Assembly: GCA_949752745.1 (NCBI GenBank)
Contig: OX457029.1
Location: forward strand, 39,539,103-39,603,102
Direction: 5' to 3'
Length of the DNA stretch: 64,000 nt
DNA from: Protula sp. h YS-2021
Lineage: Eukaryota; Annelida; Polychaeta; Sabellida; Serpulidae
Part shown: in pieces, positions 51,056-61,828 of the stretch
How the letters are laid out: each line of letters begins with the position of its first letter
Position numbering within the stretch: the first letter of the stretch is position 1
The notes under the pieces: model-generated
Database searches by the model: none
The model's input: the letters and a program-made list of their open reading frames with translations, nothing else
What the model was told of the DNA's origin: nothing
Program-made: the position numbers and the translations under genes

Positions 51056-51088
51056 GAGAAGACACATTTCTCTTACTGCATATTGAAC

Positions 51089-51392
51089 ATGAGCAAAGCA
51101 GCCAGTGCCTCACTCAGCAGACGGTTTCAAGGCATCTCTTTAGAAGAGAAGTCCGAGTTCTTTCTCAAGAAATTTCGGTTAAGTGACGTGAAATTTCTGG
51201 TTGGACCAAACCAAGTCCCCGTGTTCGCCATAACCACTACGGTCGCGTCGGCTTCCCAAGAGTTGGAAAACGAACTCTTAAGAAAAAACGAGAAAAGCGA
51301 AATTTTAGTGCCTGGGATTTCTGATCCAGAGGCTTTCTGCATACTGATGTGCTTACTCCATCCAATTGGAGGAAAGACATTTGACATAGAAG
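51089..51392 (+). CDS. BTB-domain protein 1, exon 1
   Basis: Starts at ATG (MSKAASASLSRRFQG) and ends at donor GAAG|GTAAAT in phase 1, giving 101 codons. From residue about 30 it has a BTB-like pattern: FRLSDVKFLVGPNQVPVFAI, a helix (ASQELENELL), ILVPGISDPEAFCILMCLLH, then IGGKTFDIE. This corresponds to strands B1-B2, helix A2 and the D-F..L..L.Y strand-helix step of BTB domains. The same order and the LLHPIGGKT phrase recur in BTB protein 2 (MLHPIAGKT). BTB folds mediate dimerisation and often cullin-3 binding; that role is inferred. Confidence 0.75.
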
Positions 51393-51559
51393 GTAAATTA
51401 TATCATTAAAACTAATGGAAACTCCAGGATTTCAATATTCGCCCCCCCTCTTCCACATCGTCTGGACACTTGGATGTTTTATATGGAGATGATGATTGGT
51501 TGTTTGTTTGTATATTTTTATTTGGTGCGGGGAGGCAGTGGGCATTCACGCACCATGCC

Positions 51560-51730
51560 CCTCCCTAACCGCACAGTGCTAATTTTGAAAAATACCCCTT
51601 TTCAACCAAACTGAAAGAACCCCCTTTCTGTGAGAAGTACTGAATTAAAATTCCCGTCCCGCCTCCTTTTAGCACGTCTGGCTTCAAAAGCAGCATCATT
51701 TCTCTTTGTTGTTTCGAGCGCATGGTATCA
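51560..51730 (+). repeat. Dispersed repeat, copy 3 (partial)
   Basis: Phrases cagtgctaattttgaaaaat, accccttttcaacc, gtgagaagtact and cctccttttagcacg match the order in the 43.46-kb copy. It abuts the Tc1 element, which probably inserted into it. Confidence 0.5.
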
Positions 51731-51734
51731 CATA

Positions 51735-52979
51735 TACTCATGCACTTTAGACTGTATACACAATTTTTTTTGGAATATTTCCGAAAATAATAAAGCTTCA
51801 GTTTTGAAATTCCACATGGGTGTTTATTGTACACTTTTATTGCTGTTCACACCTTGCTATGACCATTAAAACTTTAGTACTGATTAATAGCATGCTTTAA
51901 GCAATATTGTTTCAGTGCACAACATACACACAATAGATCACGAAATTTCTTGTAGTACGAAAAAGTTAAGACGAATGCATTAAGGTTTCTCATTGAACAT
52001 TTTTGTGTGGAACTTAAAGACGCGATGCCATGGCTGTCTACAAGCGAGAGGTACCGGGTTTTAGGCACGCTGGAAAGTGGACTTTCTGTATGGGACATCG
52101 CTAACCGATTTGGGTGCACTCGAGCAACGTTTTATCAGCTGCAGGAGAGGCATACAGCAACGGGGAATATCCATGATCTACTTCGACCCGGACAACCCCG
52201 TGTAACGACGCCTCAGCAGGATCGCCATATCCGTTTAGTGCACTTATGCAACAGGTTCCAGAGTGCTACGCAAAAGGCGGCAGTAACATGAGGCAGACGG
52301 AACAACCGGATAAGCCGAATGACAGTGTCCAGACGTTTGGCGGAACACGGGATACGTGCTCGCAGACCTTATTGGTGCGTCGTACTGGACGCACGAAGAC
52401 GCCGCTTAAAATGGGAGTGGGTACTGGCAGGCCAAGTGGTCCCTCACATCCAGCAAAACAACAACGCCATCTTTATGCAAAATAACGCGAGACAGTTTAC
52501 TGTACCTGCAACACATTAACGTTAACAGCTTGCCGTGGCCACGTCGCTCCCCAGACATGAACCCCATAGAACAGGTCTGTGATTACGCGGAAAGGAACTC
52601 CGAGAAATCATGCCGAACTGTGCCAAGCATTGACCCCGGAGTGGCACCGCTGCCCTCAATGGAGGAGGATTAAGCGTCTCATTTGCTCGATGCCAAATGA
52701 TATGTGAGAAGGATATGTGCTCTACATCACGTTGGAGGTGATCACACACGTTATTGCAGTGCTTGGTTTCTTGACTGAAACTGTGTACGGTGAAAATTGG
52801 ACCTACCCTTGTTTCAAATTGAACTCTGTTGAAACGTAGCCACTGTTCGAATATGTTGCTTTGTCAGTTAGTGAGCATTTATATACTCTTTTTCAGCGAA
52901 AATAGAATTCCTCCATGTTAAACAGTTTTAAAGATACAAAAACTTCAAAATTGTGTATACTTTTTAATGTGCATGAGTA
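51735..52979 (+). mobile_element. Tc1/mariner element, internally deleted, in BTB1 intron 1
   Basis: Bounded by inverted repeats starting TACTCATGCAC (left) and ending GTGCATGAGTA (right). These extend inward imperfectly over about 40 bp (tatacacaatttt), with a TA on each side as Tc1 target duplication. The transposase remnant from 52024 shows the DNA-binding helix-turn-helix (STSERYRVLGTLESGLSVWD, RFGCTRATFYQLQ), SRRLAEHGIRARRPYW, and the end HIQQNNNAIFMQNNARQFT and PWPRRSPDMNPIEQV. The middle of the catalytic domain is missing between WEWVLAGQ and VVPHIQQ, and frames shift. It is not autonomous. Confidence 0.85.
52024..52790 (+). pseudogene. Tc1-like transposase remnant
   Basis: N-terminal helix-turn-helix region and C-terminal catalytic end of a Tc1-family transposase, separated by a deletion that removes the first two catalytic Asp regions. 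Stops and frameshifts occur after about 52290 and 52520. Remaining family phrases: LRPGQPRVTTPQQDRHIRL near the N-terminus and SPDMNPIEQV near the C-terminus. Confidence 0.8.
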
Positions 52980-53217
52980 TATCACACTAAGTGCCCCCTG
53001 CCTCCCTCCCTCACCTCACGGTGTCACGGCTCATCTTTCTTGGTACAATTGTTACATCAATATTACGTGCCTGTCCTGGTGAAGTTAAAACATAAAATAC
53101 CTTTCTGATACTTTTTTGTTGGGGGGAGGGAGGGGGTGTTGCCATACGTTATTGACGTCATTCGAAAACAGATCCATTAATTGACAAAGAAGTTAAATAG
53201 CTCTCATTTGTATTCAG

Positions 53218-53356
53218 ATGAAGACACGGCTTTACGAGTATTACCCTTGCTCAAATTATATGGATTGGGACCGAGACTGGAAGAGTGTGAAAAGGTTCTT
53301 TTGAACGCACCCAGGCGACCACGTGACTTCGCTGTCGCACAGGAATATGAATTTAA
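53218..53356 (+). CDS. BTB-domain protein 1, exon 2
   Basis: Acceptor TATTCAG, donor AA|GTTAGT; phase 1 in, phase 2 out, matching both neighbours. It encodes DEDTALRVLPLLKLYGLGPR followed by LEECEKVLLNA and DFAVAQEYEFK. This is the last helices of the BTB fold (the L..A..Y.....C...L pattern) and the start of a BACK-like helical region. The counterpart in BTB2 reads DNVYRLLPLIRLFDMG. Confidence 0.75.
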
Positions 53357-53662
53357 GTTAGTGTCCTTATAAATTTCAAACGTACGGCATCCTGATTTGC
53401 AAAAATAAACAAAACATTAAACAATGCTCTGCATATTCCTACCCAAACCCTCCCTAATCCGTCCACGCTTACACATAAAATAAGCACAATTCTATGATCG
53501 GTTGCTGTATCTCATGCAGGTGTGCCGTCGTTTAAGCCCCAGGAAGACATATAGGCATCATCGCGAAAAATCTAAATGTACTGGCTAAGCCGATAATACT
53601 CTGTTAAATGTTACGATTTTGTAGTGATTAAGATAAACGTATATCTAGGTTTCTTGAGCAGC

Positions 53663-54430
53663 ACCGGACATAATACCACCGGACATAATGTAGGACATAA
53701 TACCACCGGACATAATACCACCGGACAAAATACCACCGGACAAAATACCACGGGACACAATACCACCAAGGAAATGAAAACTAGGACAAAACACCACCAC
53801 AATCTTTTATTGCTTTCTCTGATCACCGGAGCTTTTCATAACTGAATGTAACTGAAACAACAAACGTAAAATTACATTCACTGAGGATATTCTACTTTGC
53901 TGTAACTGTTCTTAAAGTCTCTACAACTCCATTGAGAAACCTTTGAACTTACTGTCACTGAGGACAGTCTACTGTCACTGTTCTTAAATTCTGTACAAAT
54001 CTACTAATACCAGGAATATTTTATTTTCCGTAACGCACGTTGTCGCCTACAACGCGGAGAAATTCTTGAATATCCTTCCGGCCATGACATTAGTTTGCGC
54101 ACAGGTTTTGCAGCCGCTTCTGCAGTTCAACATAGGCGCGTCGCATGCGCTTTTTTCGGGCGTTAGCCATTCGCGTCCTGCTTCACCAAAATTGACACCA
54201 GTGCTGCGTCTTTTGGCAAAGGAATTACCGTCGTAAAGAACGACGGATGCTTGTGGCCAACGAGATGTAGAAAAAGACACATTCTAGCTTTTTGCATGAC
54301 TGGACGTGACGGAGGCTGCGTTGTTACGCTGTATAATAAAAAGATATCTTTGGTGGTATTTTGTCCTAATTTTCATTTCCATGGTGATATTATGTCCGGT
54401 GGTATTATGTCCGGTGGTATTTTGTCCGGT
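53663..54430. mobile_element. Foldback element 4 (15-bp unit arms), in BTB1 intron 2
   Basis: The left arm (53663-53803) is made of tandem 15-bp units accaccggacataat and variants (acaaaat, acacaat). The right arm (54350-54430) is the inverted form (tattatgtccggtggt). Both arms continue inward into a shared, inverted ggaaatgaaaa(c/t)taggaca. Between them lies about 550 bp without recognised coding sequence, containing one imperfect internal duplication (53877-53990). Clear target duplication not seen. Confidence 0.8.
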
Positions 54431-54641
54431 TCCTCAGCACATCTAAGTCACATCTGCGTAAAATCGCAATTAAACTCCAAAAGCATAAATAAAAACTTCT
54501 CACCATTCAGAAGGAAACAGAATAAACTTTACTTTTTGAGGTTAATTAAAAAAGAGTCAGTATAACCCGGGTAATGTCTACTTTCTGTTCAGTCTCCGGA
54601 ATTTATGTTTATTTATTTTTAAATGAAAACGTTTATTTCAG

Positions 54642-55041
54642 GGTTCTGGAAGGAGCAGTGCTGGAGTGGATGGCTGAAAAGGGCTACACACACGTTACCA
54701 CACATCCTGATTGGGGCAGCATTGAACACGAAAACAGATACTATATCTTTAAACAAATGCTGAAGTATAAAGAAAAAAGCGACGAATCCAAGAATGAACA
54801 AATGGCAAAACTAAATGAAAAATACAAACATTGCAGCCAGTTTATTTTTGATGTGAGAGATTTAATGAAAAACAGATTCCAAAGCGTTGCTGCGGACACT
54901 TTCGAAGGGGCCATTCCGTGTCCAAGCAGTAAAGTGCCTCACACATGTGGTAGCCAAAGAGACTGTAAAAATTGCTTAAAATTTTTTGTGCGCAACATTG
55001 AAAACATTTTTGAATATTACCAGGGTAACATCCGAAAATGA
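54642..55041 (+). CDS. BTB-domain protein 1, exon 3 (C-terminal, stop)
   Basis: Acceptor TTTATTTCAG; the split codon AA|G makes FKVLEGAVLEWMAEKG. The helical BACK-like part is followed by a charged coiled-coil-prone stretch (KYKEKSDESKNEQMAKLNEK). Then comes a C-terminal Cys/His motif: C-x6-H-x7-C-x2-C within IPCPSSKVPHTCGSQRDCKN, ending LKFFVRNIENIFEYYQGN. The full three-exon reading frame is 280 codons plus stop, with no internal stop. BTB2 has the same C-terminal pattern, pointing to a common, perhaps zinc-binding, module. Confidence 0.75.
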
Positions 55042-55738
55042 CAGAGGTCATGGTGAAGTAAAAAACCGGAAGTTGCACTTTATCTCAAAAACGGTAACAG
55101 ATAGAGCAATTATGAGCTCATTTTCGACATCCACCCCCTCTACGACGTTACGTAAGGTGTAACATCCGGTGATCTTGACCTCTATAATAGTCCCCTGTAC
55201 TATTACAGAGTGTTTTCAAGCATTTATTTCTTCACTCGGTGGCGAAATCAGTCTAGTTTGCACATGTTTTGGCATTTTTTGCGATCGTAAAGCCAACAGA
55301 CATCTGAACATATGTGAATGGGGGTGCTGCAACACCCGCACCGAAAATGCATGTGAACTCGTCCCAGTTTACTAAAATTGTCCAAAATTTTCCTTCTTAC
55401 CTTAGCGAAGAAAAGTTTCCGGGTTATTAGCAATATCTACAAGTGATCAACACGAAAGGACAGTGACATGGCTGTAACTGATACTTTGTAAATAATTTTT
55501 GTATTATTTTGGTTTAAACGTAGTGGCCAAGAACTTACTGGAGCTGCGGCCCCTTTAAAAAACTCACCCAGTCCCCATTTTCATCTTGTGTTATTTCACT
55601 GGTGCGGTTTTTCGGTAGGGCGGAGCCTGGAGATCAAAACTCGCTGCACATGGAGACAGACTCTCTGTCAGGCATTTCACACGGAGCAAGCTGCTCGCGC
55701 CCCCCCCCCCCCACCCCACCCCCTTGCGCCACCACGGT
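55042..55738. other. 3' flank of BTB protein 1, no further gene recognised
   Basis: Probably 3' UTR and intergenic DNA. A C-rich run lies at 55.70 kb. No clear polyadenylation signal close to the stop. Confidence 0.4.
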
Positions 55739-56437
55739 CCCAGCAAACATTAAGATGTCAGAATGACGTCGGGTCGACGTCGTGACCCGACGTTTCCGAC
55801 GTCGGACTGATGTGCCGGTTTTGGTTGTATATGAAATGGAACCGACGTCGGGTTTGCAAGGTCAGAATGGCGTCGGGTTCCGCCCTAAATCCGACGTCGG
55901 AATTAAGTCAGTTTTAGGTTGTATATGAAATTGAAATCGACGTCGGATTTCCACCTGAAACCGACGTCGGTTTACCACCTTAAAACGACAAGTCTTAGAC
56001 ACATCTTACAAAAAAAAAGATTCCAGAGTTATATAATTAATAGATAATCATTCATTCCACTACTGTTGTGAAATATATACGAAAGTATTTTCCATGTAAA
56101 TTTTTACAATCTAGTAAGAAAAATACTGACGCGCCATCAAAATTTTAGAATTTTCATGTAAAAATTACGTTTTTTCTTCCTCTTTTTCAAAATGGCTTCC
56201 ATTTCCGGGGAGCGATAATAAATGTTCATCGCTTTTTGATCGTTTTCGCAACGTCGGAATGACGTCAGAAAACCGACGTCGCCTCGACGTCGGAATAAAG
56301 TCGGGTTTTGGGGAAATAGGTCTTGACGTAATTCTACCCATTGTACAACCTTATTTTGTTCAGAATATGGTTGTGAAGATATTGCGACCAAAATCCAACC
56401 ATTTTTCAACCAAAAAAGACGTCGGTTGTTTGCCGGG
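55739..56437. mobile_element. MITE-like element rich in the palindrome CGACGTCG
   Basis: Ends are short inverted repeats (CCCAGCAAACA at the left, complement CCCGGCAAACA at the right). The outer parts are packed with variants of ccgacgtcgg (about a dozen between 55765 and 55975 and four near 56260-56425), around an AT-rich core. Internal repeats of ggttgtatatgaaat occur. No coding sequence; no target duplication seen. Confidence 0.6.
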
Positions 56438-58164
56438 GTTGTACCACAACTCAGTGTAATTTGTCTCTCTTTTTGTTAAAGAATATAGTTTGATTAGTCG
56501 TTAAAGGAGACTTAATTACTTTATTGCGTCATTAAGTTGTCGTAAATGTAAATGACGAACATCATAATAGCGTATGATGTGCTCAAGTTATTAAATAAAT
56601 ATGTTTTCACCCAAACCCCCATTTTATTCTTTGTTATTCATGGCCGGAGACTCCTTCCCCAGTATAGATAAATCGACAAAGAACGAGCAAACAGTTTTAG
56701 TGCTGGGCCATCCCCAAAGTCTTCTACCAACTTCTCAAAGTTTTAAAAACGAAATTTCTGGAGTCGATCACCACTGTTTTCTTCTACAGGCCTTAGCAGG
56801 AAAAGTGATAACAGCTCGTGGTAATGAATAGACCCCCAGGGTTACCAATGAGGTAAGAGCAGTCAAACTCTTGTAAAAGAAAGAATGTCTCTTCGCTCAA
56901 CTATTTCAAGCTTCGGGTCTATCTGCGGCAGTCATGTGACTTGTACTCACAAAATGGTTGTTGTCGAGTTGCCAGAAATAGCGATAAAAAATGGCAACAT
57001 TCAAGTCGAGTACCCAGTCATCGAGTGCCATGTTTCTATAGGGTGTAAATGATTGCTTATGCAAGGTAAATAAGTGAAATAAAGTACTTCTGTTGAGAAA
57101 GAAACCTTACTGGGTTCTTAGTGAACTTTACTTAATTTTAAGCCCTTGTTGGCTCAAAGTAAGCCTGAATCTGGACAAATTTTGAGCTTAAGGTACCCTT
57201 ATTGAATAAATAACTATCATAATTAGCAAAAATTTTGAGTTTGAGCGTGAGTTTGAGTTTGAACCACGATATTGAATACGGGTGGTTGTCAAAGAATAAA
57301 CTGACCTAATTTTTACGATCACGAAACATGCATGCTGATAGAAAATCTGGTACTGAAGCCTTTTCCCAGAACGAATTACCCCCATTAAGTTTTGCAGTTC
57401 GCAGTTTTGCGCGGTATAAACACATATAAAAACATATGGTCAGGTGTGTTTATTCAGATTTCGTATTCATTTTGCGCGGTATAAACACATATAAAAACAT
57501 ATAGTCACGTGTGTTTATTCAGATTTCCCATTCAGTAGGGTACACCTCCAAGTGCTTAAAGAATTCCTTTTCATATACAGAGAGAGGTTATCAGTTACCC
57601 TCCTAATTCTGAGACCCCCCCCCCCCTCCGCCCCGCGTTAAAGGATTTCATTAGATATTCTGGGCATGTATTAAGCACGCGAAAACTCAGGACCATAACA
57701 ACCTCCCGCCCCACCCCTCCTCCCACCCCCATTGATACAATCGATAAAACAGTTACTGCCGCTTGTACTAATATAAGCACGGAAGAATATCCTATTAATA
57801 CACTATTGATCCTGTTTGTCGTTAAACTGTACCCAGACGATCCAGTGGTCCCACGTTATGTCAGGGGTCTAAGCAGCGTTCCAGAACGGATAGGGACAGG
57901 TATGGGTGGGGGGGGGGGGGCGGCAGGCTGTTCTTGTAAGTTCTTCCTCCATTTCTTTCACACTGAAATTCTCCCCTTGCATTGTACATTTAACCCAGAG
58001 TAGAACGGGAAAGGGAAACACGGGCAAGGGGGGGGGGGGGGGCTTTTCGACAATTTCCTCACACTCAGATTTCTTTTACACTAAACTTTTCACAGGAAAG
58101 CAGTGGTCAGCTCGACCCCTGAGAACCCCCGAGCACTGTGCATCGGAGGGGGAGGGGGGAGGTA
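56438..58164. other. Intergenic between the BTB genes, no gene recognised
   Basis: Contains a 65-bp tandem duplication (57405-57534) and poly-G/poly-C runs at 57.62, 57.91 and 58.03 kb. Short open frames only. Confidence 0.4.
57405..57534. repeat. 65-bp tandem duplication
   Basis: ttttgcgcggtataaacaca... occurs at 57405 and again at 57470, nearly identical. Confidence 0.9.
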
Positions 58165-58545
58165 CTTGGCATGCGTGTCAAACACATTCGGAGAATGAGG
58201 ACTGATTTTGAAACTAGGCGCGGGACGCGCGGAGTGTCATTTTCGGTAAAGAGGGGGCGGGTTTCGCGTAATTTTCATCCACTACGCCGCTTTTCCGACA
58301 AAGGGAGTTCCTCCCGAACTACACTTCTCGCCCAACGAAAAATGAAGACCAAAAAATTATACACGTCCACTTCTTAATTTGAATGTGCCTCGTATTCGTC
58401 TATGATTGAGCTTATAAATATTTAATTTGGTGAAAAGGGGTGTTTTAAATCAGATATAACTCCACTTGTAGAGGGGTAAACTTATTGAGGAATTTTTCAA
58501 ACTAGGCACTCTGGGGTCGTTTCAAAAAATCATGTGCACGCATAG
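58165..58545 (-). repeat. Dispersed repeat, copy 4 (inverted)
   Basis: The reverse complement carries the family order: gtgcacatgattttttgaaa, cgacccc, agagtgcctagtttgaaaaa, then gacaaagggagt-like and actccgcgcg phrases seen in the 43.46-kb copy. Confidence 0.5.
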
Positions 58546-58621
58546 TAACCAGTTTGTATGTGATTTCTTCCCCCCAAAATCCCCCCCCCTCGCTCGTTCT
58601 GTCTCCTGGTACGCCCAAGAA

Positions 58622-58719
58622 TAGGAGGCAGGGCAAGAGATAGCGCCAACCCCTTCCCATCTGCACTGACAGGAGGCAGGGCAAGAGACAGCGCCAGCCC
58701 CTTCCCCTCTGCACCGCTC
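58622..58719. repeat. 49-bp tandem duplication
   Basis: aggaggcagggcaagaga(t/c)agcgcca... occurs twice in a row. Confidence 0.85.
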
Positions 58720-58989
58720 CTTGTACATACTTATCATTTCTTGAGTACGATATTGACTATGCTAACTACTGACAAGCATAAAATAAACAGATAAACGGGA
58801 ACATGTCAGCAATGGCATCGAAAATGACACAACATATTTACCAGTAGCCAGAAATAATATTTTACAGTGTTTTATTATTCAACAGTTATGCGAATAATAA
58901 TTAAAATAGAAAAATCTGTCGAAAAAATAAGGATTAAACATCATGGATTAAACATCACCTCTATCAATTAAAACTTGATCTTAATTAAA

Positions 58990-59503
58990 ATGAGCCGATT
59001 TGTGAATTACGGAACAGATAATGTGAACGACGGAGAGCGACCGAGTACCAGCACCGGCAGGCCTCCACGATGTGCCTCACGTGACACGGCAAGCAGCAGC
59101 GCGTCACACAACCGCACATGTGACAAGGAATCACGTGGCCAAATAATCAGACAAGAGTCACGTGATTCAACAGAGAGCAAGCGTCGAGCGAGAAGCCCAG
59201 AGACGCCGCATCAAGCTAAGTCTACATTATCCCGAAAAGGTGGCGATTCTTCCTCCACTCTGAGCAGACATCAGATCGATTTTACATCGGCATTTCCCGG
59301 AAGTGACGTTGTATTTAAAGTTCAGGGGAAGAGGGTACATGCGGTTTCCGCTGTGCTGAAGGTGGCTTCTCACGAATTTAAGGAACTGATAGAGCAACAT
59401 GGATCCGTAGTGGATCTTAGAACAACTGCGATAGAACATGCAGATTTTTGCGAACTAATGGAAATGTTACATCCGATTGCTGGCAAAACTAAACAAGTCA
59501 ACA
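58990..59503 (+). CDS. BTB-domain protein 2, exon 1
   Basis: ATG at 58990 (MSRFVNYGTDN), 171 codons, donor AACA|GTAAGT in phase 1. The first 95 residues are Ser-, Arg- and Thr-rich and probably disordered (SKRRARSPETPHQAKS). The BTB fold follows: HQIDFTSAFPGSDVVFKVQG, KRVHAVSAVLKVASHEFKEL, then VDLRTTAIEHADFCELMEML and HPIAGKTKQVN. The D-V-x-F-x-V..K..HAVSAVL pattern is a clear BTB signature. The residues before the BTB have no counterpart in BTB1. Same intron position and phase as BTB1. Confidence 0.8.
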
Positions 59504-61828
59504 GTAAGTATTTTAGGCATTTCATCGCTAACGTCATGCTTATAATCAATGTTTTCTACCAAGGAAATCTCCCTCTTTAATCACTCCGAGAGGGGTGCAG
59601 TGAGGCGAGGGGGGACATGTAATTATTTCCGTGTTTTATGCAATAAAAAAACTCTCTATGCAGTAGAAACAGTTTCAGATGCGAAAACAAGGCTGACTGA
59701 TGACAGTTTTGATATATTACACAGCCTCTAATCCCCTATGTTACATTTATAACAGCTGCAGATGACATGCGCGAGCCTCCCTCCTACCCTGTTCACGACA
59801 ATGTCTGGAGCAGCCCTAAATCAAAATTGTCAAAACGCAAATTTAATCAACGCTCTTGATGAATAATTCGCTCGATGGGAGGTTAATAAAACCACTACAG
59901 TGTATGGTTTTTAGTCGTTACAAATGAATGACAATATATATGTGAATACAAGGAGATACTTTCGTCCTTCAGTCCAAGATAAGGGGACATCCATGAAGTA
60001 CGTACACAGAAATTTGTCAATTTTTGACCCCTTCCCCCCTGTGCGCAATGCTTCCGTAGTGTCTAACCCCCCCGCCCCCAATCCCAGCCCTGTACGCAAG
60101 TACGCAATATGGTGTGCTATATTGAAAAAAAAAACATCAATTTGTTTTAAAAACTGTAATCCAAAATTGAAAGTGTATGTCAATATACATTAAATGTGAA
60201 TACAATAGCACTGGCACTAAAAAGAGTACAATATGTATAGCTTATTCAATTACATAAAAATAGGTTTGAGATATTTTAAAAAAAAAACCCGCACGTACGC
60301 ACCAGCCCGGACAATCCCCCCCCCCCTCTCCCCTGTACGCAGTGAGTAAACACCGGCTGTGCCCCCCCCCCCTTCGTTGTGCGTAGTACTTTATGAATGA
60401 CCCCTAAAGCCGCAATCGACTCTGAACAAAAGCTCACTTAAGCAAACCCAACCATTGCAAGAGCACGACTTTAGGGCCGGAGACACGAATTGCATGTTCT
60501 TATATTTCACAATGAAGTAAAAACACTTTCCAAACAATATAAAATCTTAAATTTTTGTAGAGGTTTACGTTTTATTTTTTCATAGCCGAAAATTTTAAAA
60601 AGGAGTTCAAACCATCAAAGCGCCTTGTACTAGACCGTAACAGGGGTGAGTTGCAACGATCTGTTCCTTCGGATCTTACAACTTTGACCTTTAAACTAAT
60701 ATTCAAGGTGAAGATCTCTAAATCGTAAATATGTAACTGGAAAATAGCATCTTGATTGCTCTATTTCTTGCAGTTTTCACATTATAGTTTCCAGGTAATT
60801 TATCTCTTTTTATTAGTAAATTTGCCGGGTTTTATTTGTTTTGTCACTGTCCCAATATCGGAAGTTATTCCGATTTTGATTTTCAGTACAATACTATCTA
60901 GAAGAAATTGTCTAGAAACATTTTGAGGCGAAGTGGGGAGTTTTTAAAATCTGAACTTAATCCTCTTCGTCTCCAGTGAGACTTTAGGCCACAACCATCT
61001 TCCTCCATATGTCTCTGTCGGGTGCGGCGTACTGGGCTTCACCCCAGGATAACTTCATCCCTTCCAGCTAGGGTGGACACGGTTTTACTCCAGGTTGTTT
61101 TTGGCCTGTAGGTAGCTTGGAAATGCTTTATGGACTCTGTAATTCGAATATAAAGAAAAATTATATTGATGATTATTGATGTAGCTAGAACTAGGTTAAA
61201 TGCATCCATAAAATGGTTAAAAATTCGTGGGGGGGGGGGGTAAATATATTGGAGAGGGGAAGATAGCTCCCCCGGGAAGGGGAGGTGAGCTTACAGGGGC
61301 GTAAGAGAGTCTGTTCCACCGGTAAACACCCTTCCCCCCGCTAATAAACCCCTTCATTATGCATACCGGGTAAAAAGCGCACCCCCCTCCCCCTTTTCAT
61401 ACGTTGCGCAGAAGGCAGTGGTGTCTCGGTGACTGGACCTAACGAAAGATGCTCTACACATGCTCCATACACATCATGACTACCTAATGGCAATTAGACT
61501 GCAGAACATTACAGCAGTTACACATTTTGAATGGGGTTGATTGGGTTATTGTAATTGGGTTATGATTCCATTGTAAACTTAAGAAAATGCAATTGAAACA
61601 AACCTGTGAGAAAATGAAAAATATGTGATTAAGAAACATCTAAAGAAGATGTAAGAACATCAGAAGCTTTTGTAAGCCGTTAAAACGCTTACACGTAGGG
61701 GGCAGGGAGAGGGGAGGCTTTTACCGGGATGCCAAACGGAGGGACTTATCACCGGAAGTGTGTGTAATTTTTGGGTTACCCTTTTCAATAACACCCCAAA
61801 TGTTATTCAAATGTTCTTTTTGTTTTAG
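59504..61828. other. Intron of BTB protein 2
   Basis: Contains G- and C-rich runs (60.31, 60.36, 61.23 and 61.38 kb) and AT-rich sequence. No mobile element recognised. Confidence 0.5.

Noticed and set aside
53611..53845. Open frames with five-residue repeats (PVVFC / GHNTT)
   Set aside because: Arise from the 15-bp units in the arm of foldback element 4.
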